In this document: one piece after another, positions 17,615 through 24,984 of the stretch
Position numbering within the stretch: position 1 is the stretch's first letter
Layout of the letters: the number at the start of each line of letters is the position of its first letter
Source of the DNA: Myxococcales bacterium
GTDB taxonomy: Bacteria; Myxococcota_A; Polyangia; Fen-1088
Assembly: GCA_003158455.1 (NCBI GenBank)
Contig: PMJO01000105.1
Span: 1-32,818, forward strand
Direction of reading: 5' to 3'
Length of the DNA: 32,818 bases
Notes under the pieces: generated by a model
Databases searched by the model: none
The model's input: only the letters and a program-made list of their open reading frames with translations
Told to the model about the DNA's origin: nothing
Program-made: the position numbers and the translations under genes

Positions 17615-19174
17615 ATGTCGTTTTCTCACGGAAGTCGCTGGTTCTCTGGACCTGCCTCGACGGGAACGAGCGTTCTCTTGGCATTGCTTGTGTCCGGATG
17701 CGGCGGCTCGGGACTGAAGGTTCCAAAGCCAGATGCTGGCCCTGACGGGCCAGGCGTTGGATTGAGCGACGGCGGTCAAGAGATGGGTGGTGCGGGCGCA
17801 ACCGGCGGGGCTACGGCAACCGGCGGCACCACCGCTATCGTTGGCGGAGGCGGGACGACGGGTCGAGAAACCGGCGGGGTGCCGGCGACAGGAGGCATGG
17901 CTGGAACCGGCGGTCTGATCGGCGGGACCGCCGGCATCGCGGTCGGTGGCGCGACGACGAACGGTGGTGCGACCGGTACCGGTGGTCTGACGGGCAAGGG
18001 TGGGGCCGCTGGTGCCGGAGTCGGTGGCGCGACGACGAACGGTGGTGCGACCGGTACCGGTGGTCTGACAGGCAAGGGTGGGGCTGCTGGCGCCGGAGTC
18101 GGTGGCGCGACGACGAACGGTGGTGCGACCGGTACCGGTGGCTTGACCGGCGTGGGTGGGACTGCTGGTATCGCGGCCGGTGGTGCGACGTCCACTGGTG
18201 GGAAGACAGGGCTTGGAGGCTCGACCGGGACAGGGGGACTGATGGGCGGCGCAGGTGGGAACGGCGGTACGGGAGGTATTGGCGGCACGGGAGGTATTGG
18301 CGGCACGGGAGGTATTGGTGGAACTGGAGGTACTAGCGGCACAGGAGGCATCAGTGGCACGGGAGGCATTGGTGGAACGGGAGGTGGCTCGGGAGCCATC
18401 ATGTTCCAGCCGCTCATCAACGCGTTCTGCACTGCCGCCAAGAGCTGCTGCGGCCGTGAATCGTACCCGGCAGCGGATCTCGCAGACTGCGAGTCCAAGT
18501 TCCTTTCCCGATTCGATAACTACCCCTTGGTGGACAAGGGCACCGTCATCGTCGATCAGAACGCACTCGCTGCCTGCGTAGCCGCATACAACACAGCAGC
18601 CACCACCTGCACTATCACGGCAGTCAATGCAGCCTGCAAGGGCATTTTCACCGGAACTCAAGCAGAGGGCCAACCTTGTGGCGGCGCGACCAGGTTTGGT
18701 GCATACGAATGCAAACCGGTCAATGGTTCCGCGACCTGCTATTGGCAACAAAGCGGGAGTGACGCCACAAGCACAGGTGTGTGCATAGGCATTCCGCGTG
18801 GAAAGAGCGGCGACGAATGCAGCGAGACTTGCCTCAAGAACGAAAGCTGCATCGTCGACATGATCGGCGGAAGCGCACCCTTCCCGGTAACCTGCTTCGA
18901 AGAAGATGGGCTCTACTGCTCAGTGGCCACGAATCCTGCCGTCTGCAAGCCCATCCTACATCTCGGTGATGCTTGTGTGTGGGATCCAAATTCTTGCGGC
19001 AGTGGCAACTACTGTGGTTGGCTGAGCAATACCTGTCAGGTAACCAGCAAGCTCGGAGAGTCTTGCACGAATGCTTATTGTGCGGCCGATCTCGCGTGCG
19101 GAGGAGGCGACAAATGCGTTGAACTGTCCTTCGCTTCGGATTCCATCTGCAAAGGGACTCCGTCCGTGCCCTAG
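17615..19174 (+). CDS. Cys-rich lipoprotein with long Gly/Thr repeat linker (paralogue of 7235-8500)
   Basis: 519 residues from ATG 17615, supported by AAGGAGG 6 bases upstream; the frame is open earlier but without a signal. Cys29 (LLVSGC) is the lipidation site. Residues 30-260 are a Gly/Thr/Ala linker built from tandem DNA repeats (78 bp x 3, then 18 bp x 7). The C-terminal 255 residues are the same Cys-rich domain as in the minus-strand gene at 7235: NAFCTAAKSCCGRE, DCESKF, VDKGTVIVDQNALAAC, YNTAATTCTI, EGQPCG, CFEEDGLYC, KLGESC and a closing SICKGTPSVP versus SCSGTPPYPY. The two domains share most cysteines but have unrelated linkers. Function unknown; a disulfide-rich surface module is likely. 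Confidence 0.83.
   Translation: MSFSHGSRWFSGPASTGTSVLLALLVSGCGGSGLKVPKPDAGPDGPGVGLSDGGQEMGGAGATGGATATGGTTAIVGGGGTTGRETGGVPATGGMAGTGGLIGGTAGIAVGGATTNGGATGTGGLTGKGGAAGAGVGGATTNGGATGTGGLTGKGGAAGAGVGGATTNGGATGTGGLTGVGGTAGIAAGGATSTGGKTGLGGSTGTGGLMGGAGGNGGTGGIGGTGGIGGTGGIGGTGGTSGTGGISGTGGIGGTGGGSGAIMFQPLINAFCTAAKSCCGRESYPAADLADCESKFLSRFDNYPLVDKGTVIVDQNALAACVAAYNTAATTCTITAVNAACKGIFTGTQAEGQPCGGATRFGAYECKPVNGSATCYWQQSGSDATSTGVCIGIPRGKSGDECSETCLKNESCIVDMIGGSAPFPVTCFEEDGLYCSVATNPAVCKPILHLGDACVWDPNSCGSGNYCGWLSNTCQVTSKLGESCTNAYCAADLACGGGDKCVELSFASDSICKGTPSVP
17942..18175 (+). repeat. Three tandem 78-bp coding repeats
   Basis: Units at 17942-18019, 18020-18097 and 18098-18175. Each encodes 26 residues with the frame VGGATTNGGATGTGG as core. 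Units 1 and 2 are nearly identical at DNA level; unit 3 diverges in its second half. Confidence 0.9.
18263..18388 (+). repeat. Seven tandem 18-bp coding repeats
   Basis: Consensus GGCGGCACGGGAGGTATT, each encoding GGTGGI-like hexapeptides. The first three units differ at only one base; later units drift. They continue the linker of the Cys-rich lipoprotein. Confidence 0.9.
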
Positions 19175-19259
19175 TGTGATCACGGACACATGGCGCGGTG
19201 ATTCTGTTGGCACGTGCGGCCTTTGGGCGTAGGCTCGCCAAACTAATCGGAGGCACTCA

Positions 19260-20798
19260 ATGCGCGCAGATTTCTTCTCCCTGGCGATGTGCGGAACGCT
19301 TGCGGCGTCTATCGCGCTGGGGTGCGGAGGGGACGCGACCAAGAAGCCACAGGGTGGCGCCGGTGGAGGTGGTGGGGCCACTAGTGCCCTGGGCGGTAGC
19401 CCGGGAGCCGGCGGAGTCACGCTGTCGATCGACGCCGGCAGCACAGGCGGCGCCACATCCGTGGTGAGAGACGGATCGGCCGGAGCGACGGGCGGCGCTA
19501 TCTCAACTGGCGGCACGCCTGTCACGGGTGGAGCGCCCGGAGGAGCTACTAGTGCTTCCAGCAACACCGGACGGGGCGGAGCGACCGGACAGGGCGGCTC
19601 AACCTCGGTGGGTGGACAAGGCGGTCTTTCTAGCAGCACCGGACGGGGCGGAGCGACCGGACAGGGCGGCGCAACTTCGGCGAGCGGACAAGGCGGTCTT
19701 TCTAGCAGCACCGGACGGGGCGGAGCGACCGGACAGGGCGGCGCAACCTCGGTGGGCGGACAAGGAGGTCTTTCTAGCAGCACCGGACGGGGCGGAACGA
19801 CCGGTCTGGGCGGAGCAACCTCGGTGGGCGGACAAGGCGGTACTTCCATCGACGCCGGTCAGGGTGGAAACACCTCCCTGGGTGGACGAGGCGGTACGTC
19901 CATCGACGCCGGTCAGGGCGGAACGACCTCGCAAGGGGGACAGGGCGGTGGCGGCACAGGCGGAGGCACAGGGGAGGTTGTGACGTGCACCCCGGACCCG
20001 AACAGCCCGGGCGCGCAGTGCTCGTGTGCGGGATCGAGTTGCTCCTGCACTCCAAGCACGGATCCAACCAACCCCGGCACCTGCGAGTTTGCTTGCGGCT
20101 CGCCATCGCAGCCCTGCGCGGTAGCATGTCCCGGCGGCGGCTGCCAGACGGATTGCGCTGCCAACACGAGCTGCGACGTGAACTGCAAATCGGGTGGTGG
20201 CTGCCAGACGAGCTGTAGTACCGGCGCCACCTGCAACATGGATTGCACCGAAACCGGTGGCTGCACGACCGCGTGTCACGGCGCCACGTGCACGATCCCT
20301 GGCTGCTCGGGAGGTTGCGCGCTGGCGTGCAGTGGCGACAACGCCGCTTGTCGGGTGGGGGCGTGCACCGCTGGAGGATGCTCGATCAGCGCGTGCGGCG
20401 CGGGCAACAATTGCAGCATCGATTCCTGCGACGGAGGCTGTTTCCTCGCGTGTGACGGCGCCAGCGCCGTCTGCAACCTGGGTACGTGTAGCACCGGGGG
20501 ATGTAGCGTCACCGAGTGTGGACCGGGTACCACTTGCACCATAGGTAATTGCCAGGCTGGATGCTCCATCAACCACTGTTCGGCCGGAGCCACTTGCGTG
20601 ATCGATACCTGCGCCGCCGGGTTTTGCGGCATCGAGTGCGCCACGGGAGCGACTTGCACCATTCGCAATTGTCCGACTGGGGGCTGCACCATCGGATGCC
20701 AAGATGGTGCGACGTGCACCATCGAGAAGTGCTCTTCCAGCCCCGAGGCGCCCTGCAATGCCCACGCGGAGTACATCCCCCCCCAAAGCACGCACTGA
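19260..20798 (+). CDS. Lipoprotein with Gly/Ser repeat linker and ten-fold Cys repeat domain
   Basis: 512 residues; GGAGG sits 7 bases before ATG 19260. Cys22 (ALGC) is the lipidation site. Residues 23 to about 238 are a Gly/Ser/Thr/Gln linker that includes three 24-residue units. Residues 239-512 consist of about ten repeats of 22-23 residues with the pattern GATCxIxxCxxGGCxIxC (for example TGATCNMDC, AGATCVIDTC, TGATCTIRNC, DGATCTIEKC). The even spacing of Cys and Ile suggests a right-handed beta-solenoid or stacked loops held by disulfides. I do not recognise a named family. Residues at the end (CNAHAEYIPPQSTH) lie outside the repeat. Probably a stalked surface protein; it is the first gene of a tight three-gene group (33 bp, then a 4-bp overlap). 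Confidence 0.78.
   Translation: MRADFFSLAMCGTLAASIALGCGGDATKKPQGGAGGGGGATSALGGSPGAGGVTLSIDAGSTGGATSVVRDGSAGATGGAISTGGTPVTGGAPGGATSASSNTGRGGATGQGGSTSVGGQGGLSSSTGRGGATGQGGATSASGQGGLSSSTGRGGATGQGGATSVGGQGGLSSSTGRGGTTGLGGATSVGGQGGTSIDAGQGGNTSLGGRGGTSIDAGQGGTTSQGGQGGGGTGGGTGEVVTCTPDPNSPGAQCSCAGSSCSCTPSTDPTNPGTCEFACGSPSQPCAVACPGGGCQTDCAANTSCDVNCKSGGGCQTSCSTGATCNMDCTETGGCTTACHGATCTIPGCSGGCALACSGDNAACRVGACTAGGCSISACGAGNNCSIDSCDGGCFLACDGASAVCNLGTCSTGGCSVTECGPGTTCTIGNCQAGCSINHCSAGATCVIDTCAAGFCGIECATGATCTIRNCPTGGCTIGCQDGATCTIEKCSSSPEAPCNAHAEYIPPQSTH
19614..19829 (+). repeat. Three tandem 72-bp coding repeats
   Basis: Units start at 19614, 19686 and 19758, each encoding 24 residues with core GQGGLSSSTGRGGATGQGG. 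They are nearly identical in DNA, and shortened derivatives (SIDAGQGG) follow. Confidence 0.88.
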
Positions 20799-20800
20799 GC

Positions 20801-20824
20801 CCGACCTCGATCCTCGGAGGTCGG
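20801..20824 (+). promoter_or_regulatory. Hairpin over the Shine-Dalgarno of the 20832 gene
   Basis: CCGACCTC (20801-20808) is perfectly complementary to GAGGTCGG (20817-20824) across an 8-base loop. The right arm overlaps GGAGG and the first bases of GGAG at 20823-20826, the only ribosome-site candidates for ATG 20832. The hairpin starts 3 bases after the upstream stop. It could attenuate translation, or end part of the upstream transcripts. Confidence 0.5.
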
Positions 20825-20831
20825 AGACCCT

Positions 20832-22133
20832 ATGAAGATGAAGCGATACTCGCTGTTCGTGGTCGGGATGTTCGGGTTGGGCGCGCTGGCCGCGGCGCCG
20901 TTTTTCGACGTGACAGGAAAGCCGGCAGAGGCGGCCAGCAAAGGCGCGAAAGCGGGGCGGGTGGAAGGGCGCGTGCTCAAGTCCTGGCTTTGGTCCGCCA
21001 ATGGCCGACGCGTGCACCTCAAGGATCACGCGCCGGCGGTCATCAAGAAGGATGGCGGCTTCGCTTTCGATCGGGTGCCCGCCGCGTACGAGTTGTGGGT
21101 GGATGGCGAAGGCGAGGCGCCGGTCACGGTGTACCGCGGCCTGACCCGGCGCGATCCTGTGGTCCGCCACTCGCCCTCTTTCGTGACCTCGCTGGACGAG
21201 ACCCAGCACAAGGCCACCGTCAGCGGCATCGTGCGCGGCGACTTTCCCTTCCCCATCGATCGTGGCTACACCATGTCCTTCTATTTCCTTTCCGATCGAG
21301 CGACGGGGCGTTGGTGGATGGGGCAGCAGGGACAGAGCCTCGGGCCGCGATTCGGCCGCATGACCGTCCTATGGAACGGTGAACCCTCAGTCTCGGGAAC
21401 CTTGTTGGCGCTGGGCCAGCACTTCGAATCGGCCGAGCGCTTGAGCGAGGCGTTCTTGGCCCACAGTCCCCTGCAGATCACCGACGGTGGCGAAGCCAAC
21501 AAGGAGCTCACGCTGGAACGCTTGCCCACGGGCCGCATCGCCGGCGAGATCAAGACGCGCGCTTACGAGACCAACGGGTATCTCGCCTTTCGTCTCTCGG
21601 GAAATCGCGGAGAAATTGGTCTGGAATGCAAACTCAAGCCGGGACGCTACGCGTGCGTGGTGCCCGATCTCAGCACGCTGGGCGGCGAGTACTGCATGTC
21701 GTTGGTGGACGGCGCGAGCGGGCACATCCAACATTGCGGCGGGAAGATCGGCATGGAGGACTTCTCATTGCAGATCGAGCCGGCGCCGAAGTTGAACCCA
21801 CTGAAGCAGCCGGGCGTCGTCAGCAAGGACACCGTGCTGGCCTGGTCGGGCGACGAACAAGCGGTCTACTCCGTGAAGATTCGGCCGGACGTCATGGGGC
21901 GCGTGAAGTGGTTCGAGTTCGAAGTGTTCTTCGTGGGGCCCCGTTTGGCCTGGCCCGATCTCGCGGCCTACGGCATCGAGGCGCCCACCGGTCACAAGTA
22001 CAAGGTGCAGATCGTCCGCCACTATCCGTACAAGTCGCTGGACGAGATGGCCAGCCTGCAAGGGCCCATATCGCAATTCGCGAGCTACCGGCAGGCGGTC
22101 TCCTCGGACATCGAGCTCACACTGGCGGAATGA
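20832..22133 (+). CDS. Secreted protein of unknown function with Ig-like/carboxypeptidase-regulatory-like start
   Basis: 433 residues; two in-frame Met codons (20832, 20838) follow the GGAG at 20823. A signal peptide (hydrophobic 6-22, likely cut near AEAA) is present and no lipobox, so the protein is periplasmic or released. Residues 40-115 look like a carboxypeptidase-regulatory-like beta domain (GRVEGRVLKSWLWSANGRRV, DGGFAFDRVPAAYELWVDGE). The rest is beta-rich with a second similar unit at about 220-300 (RIAGEIKTRAYETNGYLAFR, LKPGRYACVV) and three to four cysteines. No catalytic motif or known family is evident. The stop codon overlaps the start of the next gene (ATGA), so the two proteins are made together and may form a pair. 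Confidence 0.75.
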   Translation: MKMKRYSLFVVGMFGLGALAAAPFFDVTGKPAEAASKGAKAGRVEGRVLKSWLWSANGRRVHLKDHAPAVIKKDGGFAFDRVPAAYELWVDGEGEAPVTVYRGLTRRDPVVRHSPSFVTSLDETQHKATVSGIVRGDFPFPIDRGYTMSFYFLSDRATGRWWMGQQGQSLGPRFGRMTVLWNGEPSVSGTLLALGQHFESAERLSEAFLAHSPLQITDGGEANKELTLERLPTGRIAGEIKTRAYETNGYLAFRLSGNRGEIGLECKLKPGRYACVVPDLSTLGGEYCMSLVDGASGHIQHCGGKIGMEDFSLQIEPAPKLNPLKQPGVVSKDTVLAWSGDEQAVYSVKIRPDVMGRVKWFEFEVFFVGPRLAWPDLAAYGIEAPTGHKYKVQIVRHYPYKSLDEMASLQGPISQFASYRQAVSSDIELTLAE

Positions 22134-24883
22134 TCATGCGTACGACCTTCGTTGTGACGAACATTGTTGGTGTGCTTCTCGGCTGCTCGGGTTCGGTTGC
22201 TCCACCCGCGGGGAAGGTGGAGGGACCAGGTTCCGCGTCGGGCTGCTTCGGCGGACCGGTCGAGGTGGTGCAGGAGGAGGCGGGCGTGGCCAGCATCGAT
22301 CTCTCCGATCGCAACGGCAAGCTCATGTTCATCGGGGACGGACACCTTATCTGGTCCAGCGGGAGGTTCGGGCCGGAGCTTTTCGATCTGACCACGGGCA
22401 AGCCAGGTCATACGCGACTCGGCTACAATGTCTTCTTCAAGACCGCCGACAGCCGTGAGGTGTACAGCGTCTCCATCGAGGATCCCGACACGCGCAAGAT
22501 GGAACAGGCGCTGGTGGCCGTGGACCTGCAGACCGGCCATCGCCGCCCGGTGGTGGATTTCGTGCCGGTGGAATCGCAGGTCGCTCTGGACGGCGACTTC
22601 GCGTACTTCATCCGCGCGCGATCAATGTCGGCGCCCGGTCCGCACGACGGTTTCTACCGGGCCCGGCGCGACGGCGCGGGCAAGGTCGAGCGCATCGGTG
22701 ACGAGCCCAAGGGTGCCTACACGCCGTTCCTGCTCCACGACGGCTACGTCTACTGGAACCGCGATCCCGATTATCGCGACCCTGGGAAGCGCGGGCCGGC
22801 CCTGTGGCGGCGACGCCTCGTCGTGGACTCGCCGGTCGAGCGCCTGGCCTCGACGCGCGATCACCACCTGTCTTTGGCAATTGCCGACGGCCGGCTCTTC
22901 TATCTCGACGGTCGGGAAATCCTGAGCGTGCCCCTGGATGGATCGGAGCCGCCGCGCACCCGCGTGAAGGACACCGGTGTGCGCGCGCAAAACGTCGTCG
23001 TCGCGCACGGCTGTGTGTATTGGGGCAATGATCGCGGCATCCTGCGTGCGGGCCTGGAAGGCGCGGGCAAGCCCGAGATCATCGTCGACGAGGCCAACTA
23101 TCGCGGCGGCCCGGTGGGCAGCGACGACCGCCACTTGTACTGGTTCGACCACCGCAACAATCGCATCATGCGGACCGGGCGGGGCGAGCAGGTTCTGGCG
23201 CCGCGCCCGGTCCTGGTGGCCAAGCCCATCGATGCAAAGAAGTTGCCGCCCGACGCCGCGGACCGGGGCTCGGTCGTGTGGGTTGGCGACGGCTGGGGGT
23301 GCGCCAAGGTCTTCGGTTGGAACCAATCCCATTGGCAGTGCTGGCGTGCGGGCGGGGGAAGTGGGTCGACGGTGCGTGGTCAGGAGGTGCCTTGGCTCTC
23401 GTCGCAGGCGGCCCCCGTCATCGCGGGGGATCGTTTTTGCTTCCCCGACGGAAAACAGGGGCGCTGTTGGCCAGCCACCGCGCTTGGCCCCACGCCACCG
23501 CCGAATTTCGCGGAGCCTGCCCAGGCGCGAGGGAGCAGGCACCAGAGCAAGGGCCAGGCCGAATACGGTCCGCTTCTGCTGGGCGCCTCGTTCGATTGCA
23601 CCATCCAGTACATCGGTGCCGAGCGCATGCTCGAGTGCGCGGGGGATGATCGCTTCGGGCAGCTCGCCACCAAGGAGCAGCCGGTCATGCTCGAGCCGTG
23701 GACCGGGGCGCTGGGCGGCTGGCATGGCTGCGTTGGTTCGAAGCAGCGACACGAGCTGGCCTGCTGGGGACGCGGCGACGCCGGACAACTGGGCCGCAAG
23801 CCCGAGGCCGAGTGCACGGTGGGCGGTCGCCACATCGCCTGCGACGCCAACGTGCGGCCGGTGGCGTTCCCAGTGAATCGGGTGGGAACTCTCTACGCTG
23901 GCGATCTCTTCACCTGCATGAACGTGGGCAACCGCGCTGACCTGCTTTGCTGGGGTGGCAGCCGCGACGGTTGGTTCGGCGATACGCCTTGCCCGGAGGA
24001 GTTGCGCCAGGCCTGGCCCGTGGGCGAGGGCTTCGTGCCTGCGCCGCGGGCCACTTGCACGGCCACACCGGTCAAGTTGTCGGCGCTCGTTGGGGAGGTA
24101 GCCACGCTCAGCATCGGCTCGCGCGGCCTGTGCGCGACCGTCGACGGAAAGCCCCGGTGTCTGGGCGCTATCGTCCCACCCGACGCGCCAGTGGGCCAGA
24201 TGGTGGTGAGTCCGGGTAGCCACGCCAGCGCCTGCGGCATTGCCGACACGCGCGTCTTGTGTTGGGGCGAGGACTATTCGCCGAAGGACAAGCCCGGCCA
24301 GACCGTGGCCATCGCCTTCGCGGCCTCGACGCCGGCGTCCGCGGTGGTCGACTTCCCGCCGCCTGCGGGGAGCACGTGGTCCGCCGACCACCTCATCCAC
24401 ACCGGTTGTCAGCGAGGGGCCATGGCGTTGCCTCCGTGCGCGCCCGGTGCGACGGGAAAGGCGTGGGCGGCGCTGCTGGCCGAGGGTGGGGCGCAGCAGA
24501 ACGTCAAGGTGGTGATGCGCGATCGCCTGGTGGTCGGGCTGCCCGCCGATTCCACCGAGTCGAATAGGTTCTGCGCCGGTCCCGCGCACAACCCGCGCCA
24601 GCGAGAAGACGGACCAGCCTTGCCCGGCACCAACTTCATGGGCTGCTACCGCGATCAGCGACACATCGTTCTGGGCGACGGCTCTGAGCCGCTGCATTTC
24701 AGGGACGATTCGGGACGATTTGATTGCTACGGCGACGAATCGCGCCTGTGCTGCGGCTCGCAGGCCTTCGGGCAGATGGTTGTGGCCACCGGCGAACTGG
24801 TCGGTGCGCACGAGAGGGGGTGGCACCTCAAGGTCGAGAGCCTATGTGAGGTGTCTCCGGTCGCGCCCTCGGGGTCCAGGTAG
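22130..24883 (+). CDS. Lipoprotein with N-terminal propeller and C-terminal RCC1-like repeats
   Basis: 917 residues. The start ATG overlaps the previous TGA by 4 bases (ATGA), which gives a good lipoprotein signal (Cys19, GVLLGC); an in-frame opening further upstream lies inside the previous gene and is rejected. Residues 40 to about 370 are a beta-propeller of the 'VYWxN...RAxxDG' type (GYVYWNRDPDYRD, GRLFYLDGREILSVPLDGS, GCVYWGNDRGILRAGLEG, RHLYWFDHRNNRIMR). From about 385 to 780 there are RCC1-like units (GWGCAKVFGWNQSHWQCW, LECAGDDRFGQLA, HELACWGRGDAGQLG, DLLCWGGSRDGWFG, VLCWGEDYS). Such chimaeras in myxobacteria are extracellular, with binding roles assumed. The 45-bp repeat begins 8 bp after the stop, so the 3' end may have been altered by rearrangement. 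Confidence 0.82.
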   Translation: MIMRTTFVVTNIVGVLLGCSGSVAPPAGKVEGPGSASGCFGGPVEVVQEEAGVASIDLSDRNGKLMFIGDGHLIWSSGRFGPELFDLTTGKPGHTRLGYNVFFKTADSREVYSVSIEDPDTRKMEQALVAVDLQTGHRRPVVDFVPVESQVALDGDFAYFIRARSMSAPGPHDGFYRARRDGAGKVERIGDEPKGAYTPFLLHDGYVYWNRDPDYRDPGKRGPALWRRRLVVDSPVERLASTRDHHLSLAIADGRLFYLDGREILSVPLDGSEPPRTRVKDTGVRAQNVVVAHGCVYWGNDRGILRAGLEGAGKPEIIVDEANYRGGPVGSDDRHLYWFDHRNNRIMRTGRGEQVLAPRPVLVAKPIDAKKLPPDAADRGSVVWVGDGWGCAKVFGWNQSHWQCWRAGGGSGSTVRGQEVPWLSSQAAPVIAGDRFCFPDGKQGRCWPATALGPTPPPNFAEPAQARGSRHQSKGQAEYGPLLLGASFDCTIQYIGAERMLECAGDDRFGQLATKEQPVMLEPWTGALGGWHGCVGSKQRHELACWGRGDAGQLGRKPEAECTVGGRHIACDANVRPVAFPVNRVGTLYAGDLFTCMNVGNRADLLCWGGSRDGWFGDTPCPEELRQAWPVGEGFVPAPRATCTATPVKLSALVGEVATLSIGSRGLCATVDGKPRCLGAIVPPDAPVGQMVVSPGSHASACGIADTRVLCWGEDYSPKDKPGQTVAIAFAASTPASAVVDFPPPAGSTWSADHLIHTGCQRGAMALPPCAPGATGKAWAALLAEGGAQQNVKVVMRDRLVVGLPADSTESNRFCAGPAHNPRQREDGPALPGTNFMGCYRDQRHIVLGDGSEPLHFRDDSGRFDCYGDESRLCCGSQAFGQMVVATGELVGAHERGWHLKVESLCEVSPVAPSGSR

Positions 24884-24890
24884 TCGGCCG

Positions 24891-24935
24891 GATCGTACGA
24901 GCCCCAGAGAAGGTCATAGGCGTCAAGCGGCAGCA
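24891..24935. repeat. 45-bp direct repeat, left copy
   Basis: Begins GATCGTACGAGCCCCAGAGA and ends AAGCGGCAGCA. It is identical to 31739-31783 except for one C/T change; homology stops abruptly on both sides. Read on the minus strand, it encodes LLPLDAYDLLWGSYD in one frame. Confidence 0.92.
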
Positions 24936-24984
24936 GTTGGCGAGCGTGCCCTCGGACCACTTTGCTGGTACTCTGACAAGTGTG

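Noticed and set aside
17942-18388. Possible CRISPR array
   Set aside because: Repeats are contiguous, in frame, without unique spacers, and encode a protein linker.
17534-18751. 405-codon antisense frame rich in Thr/Arg/Ser repeats
   Set aside because: It only reflects the Gly/Thr linker repeats of the Cys-rich lipoprotein read backwards.
19599-21209. 536-codon antisense open frame across two plus-strand genes
   Set aside because: Caused by low stop-codon frequency in GC-rich repeats; composition is unnatural and it spans an obvious gene boundary on the other strand.
21626-22129. Upstream extension of the RCC1-like gene
   Set aside because: The extension lies inside the 20832 gene in another frame and would place the lipoprotein signal in the middle of the protein.
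22622-24826. 734-codon open frame antisense to the RCC1-like lipoprotein gene
   Set aside because: It is the mirror of a GC-rich gene with clear signal and repeats; the antisense product is Arg/Ala/Pro-rich without domains or a ribosome site.
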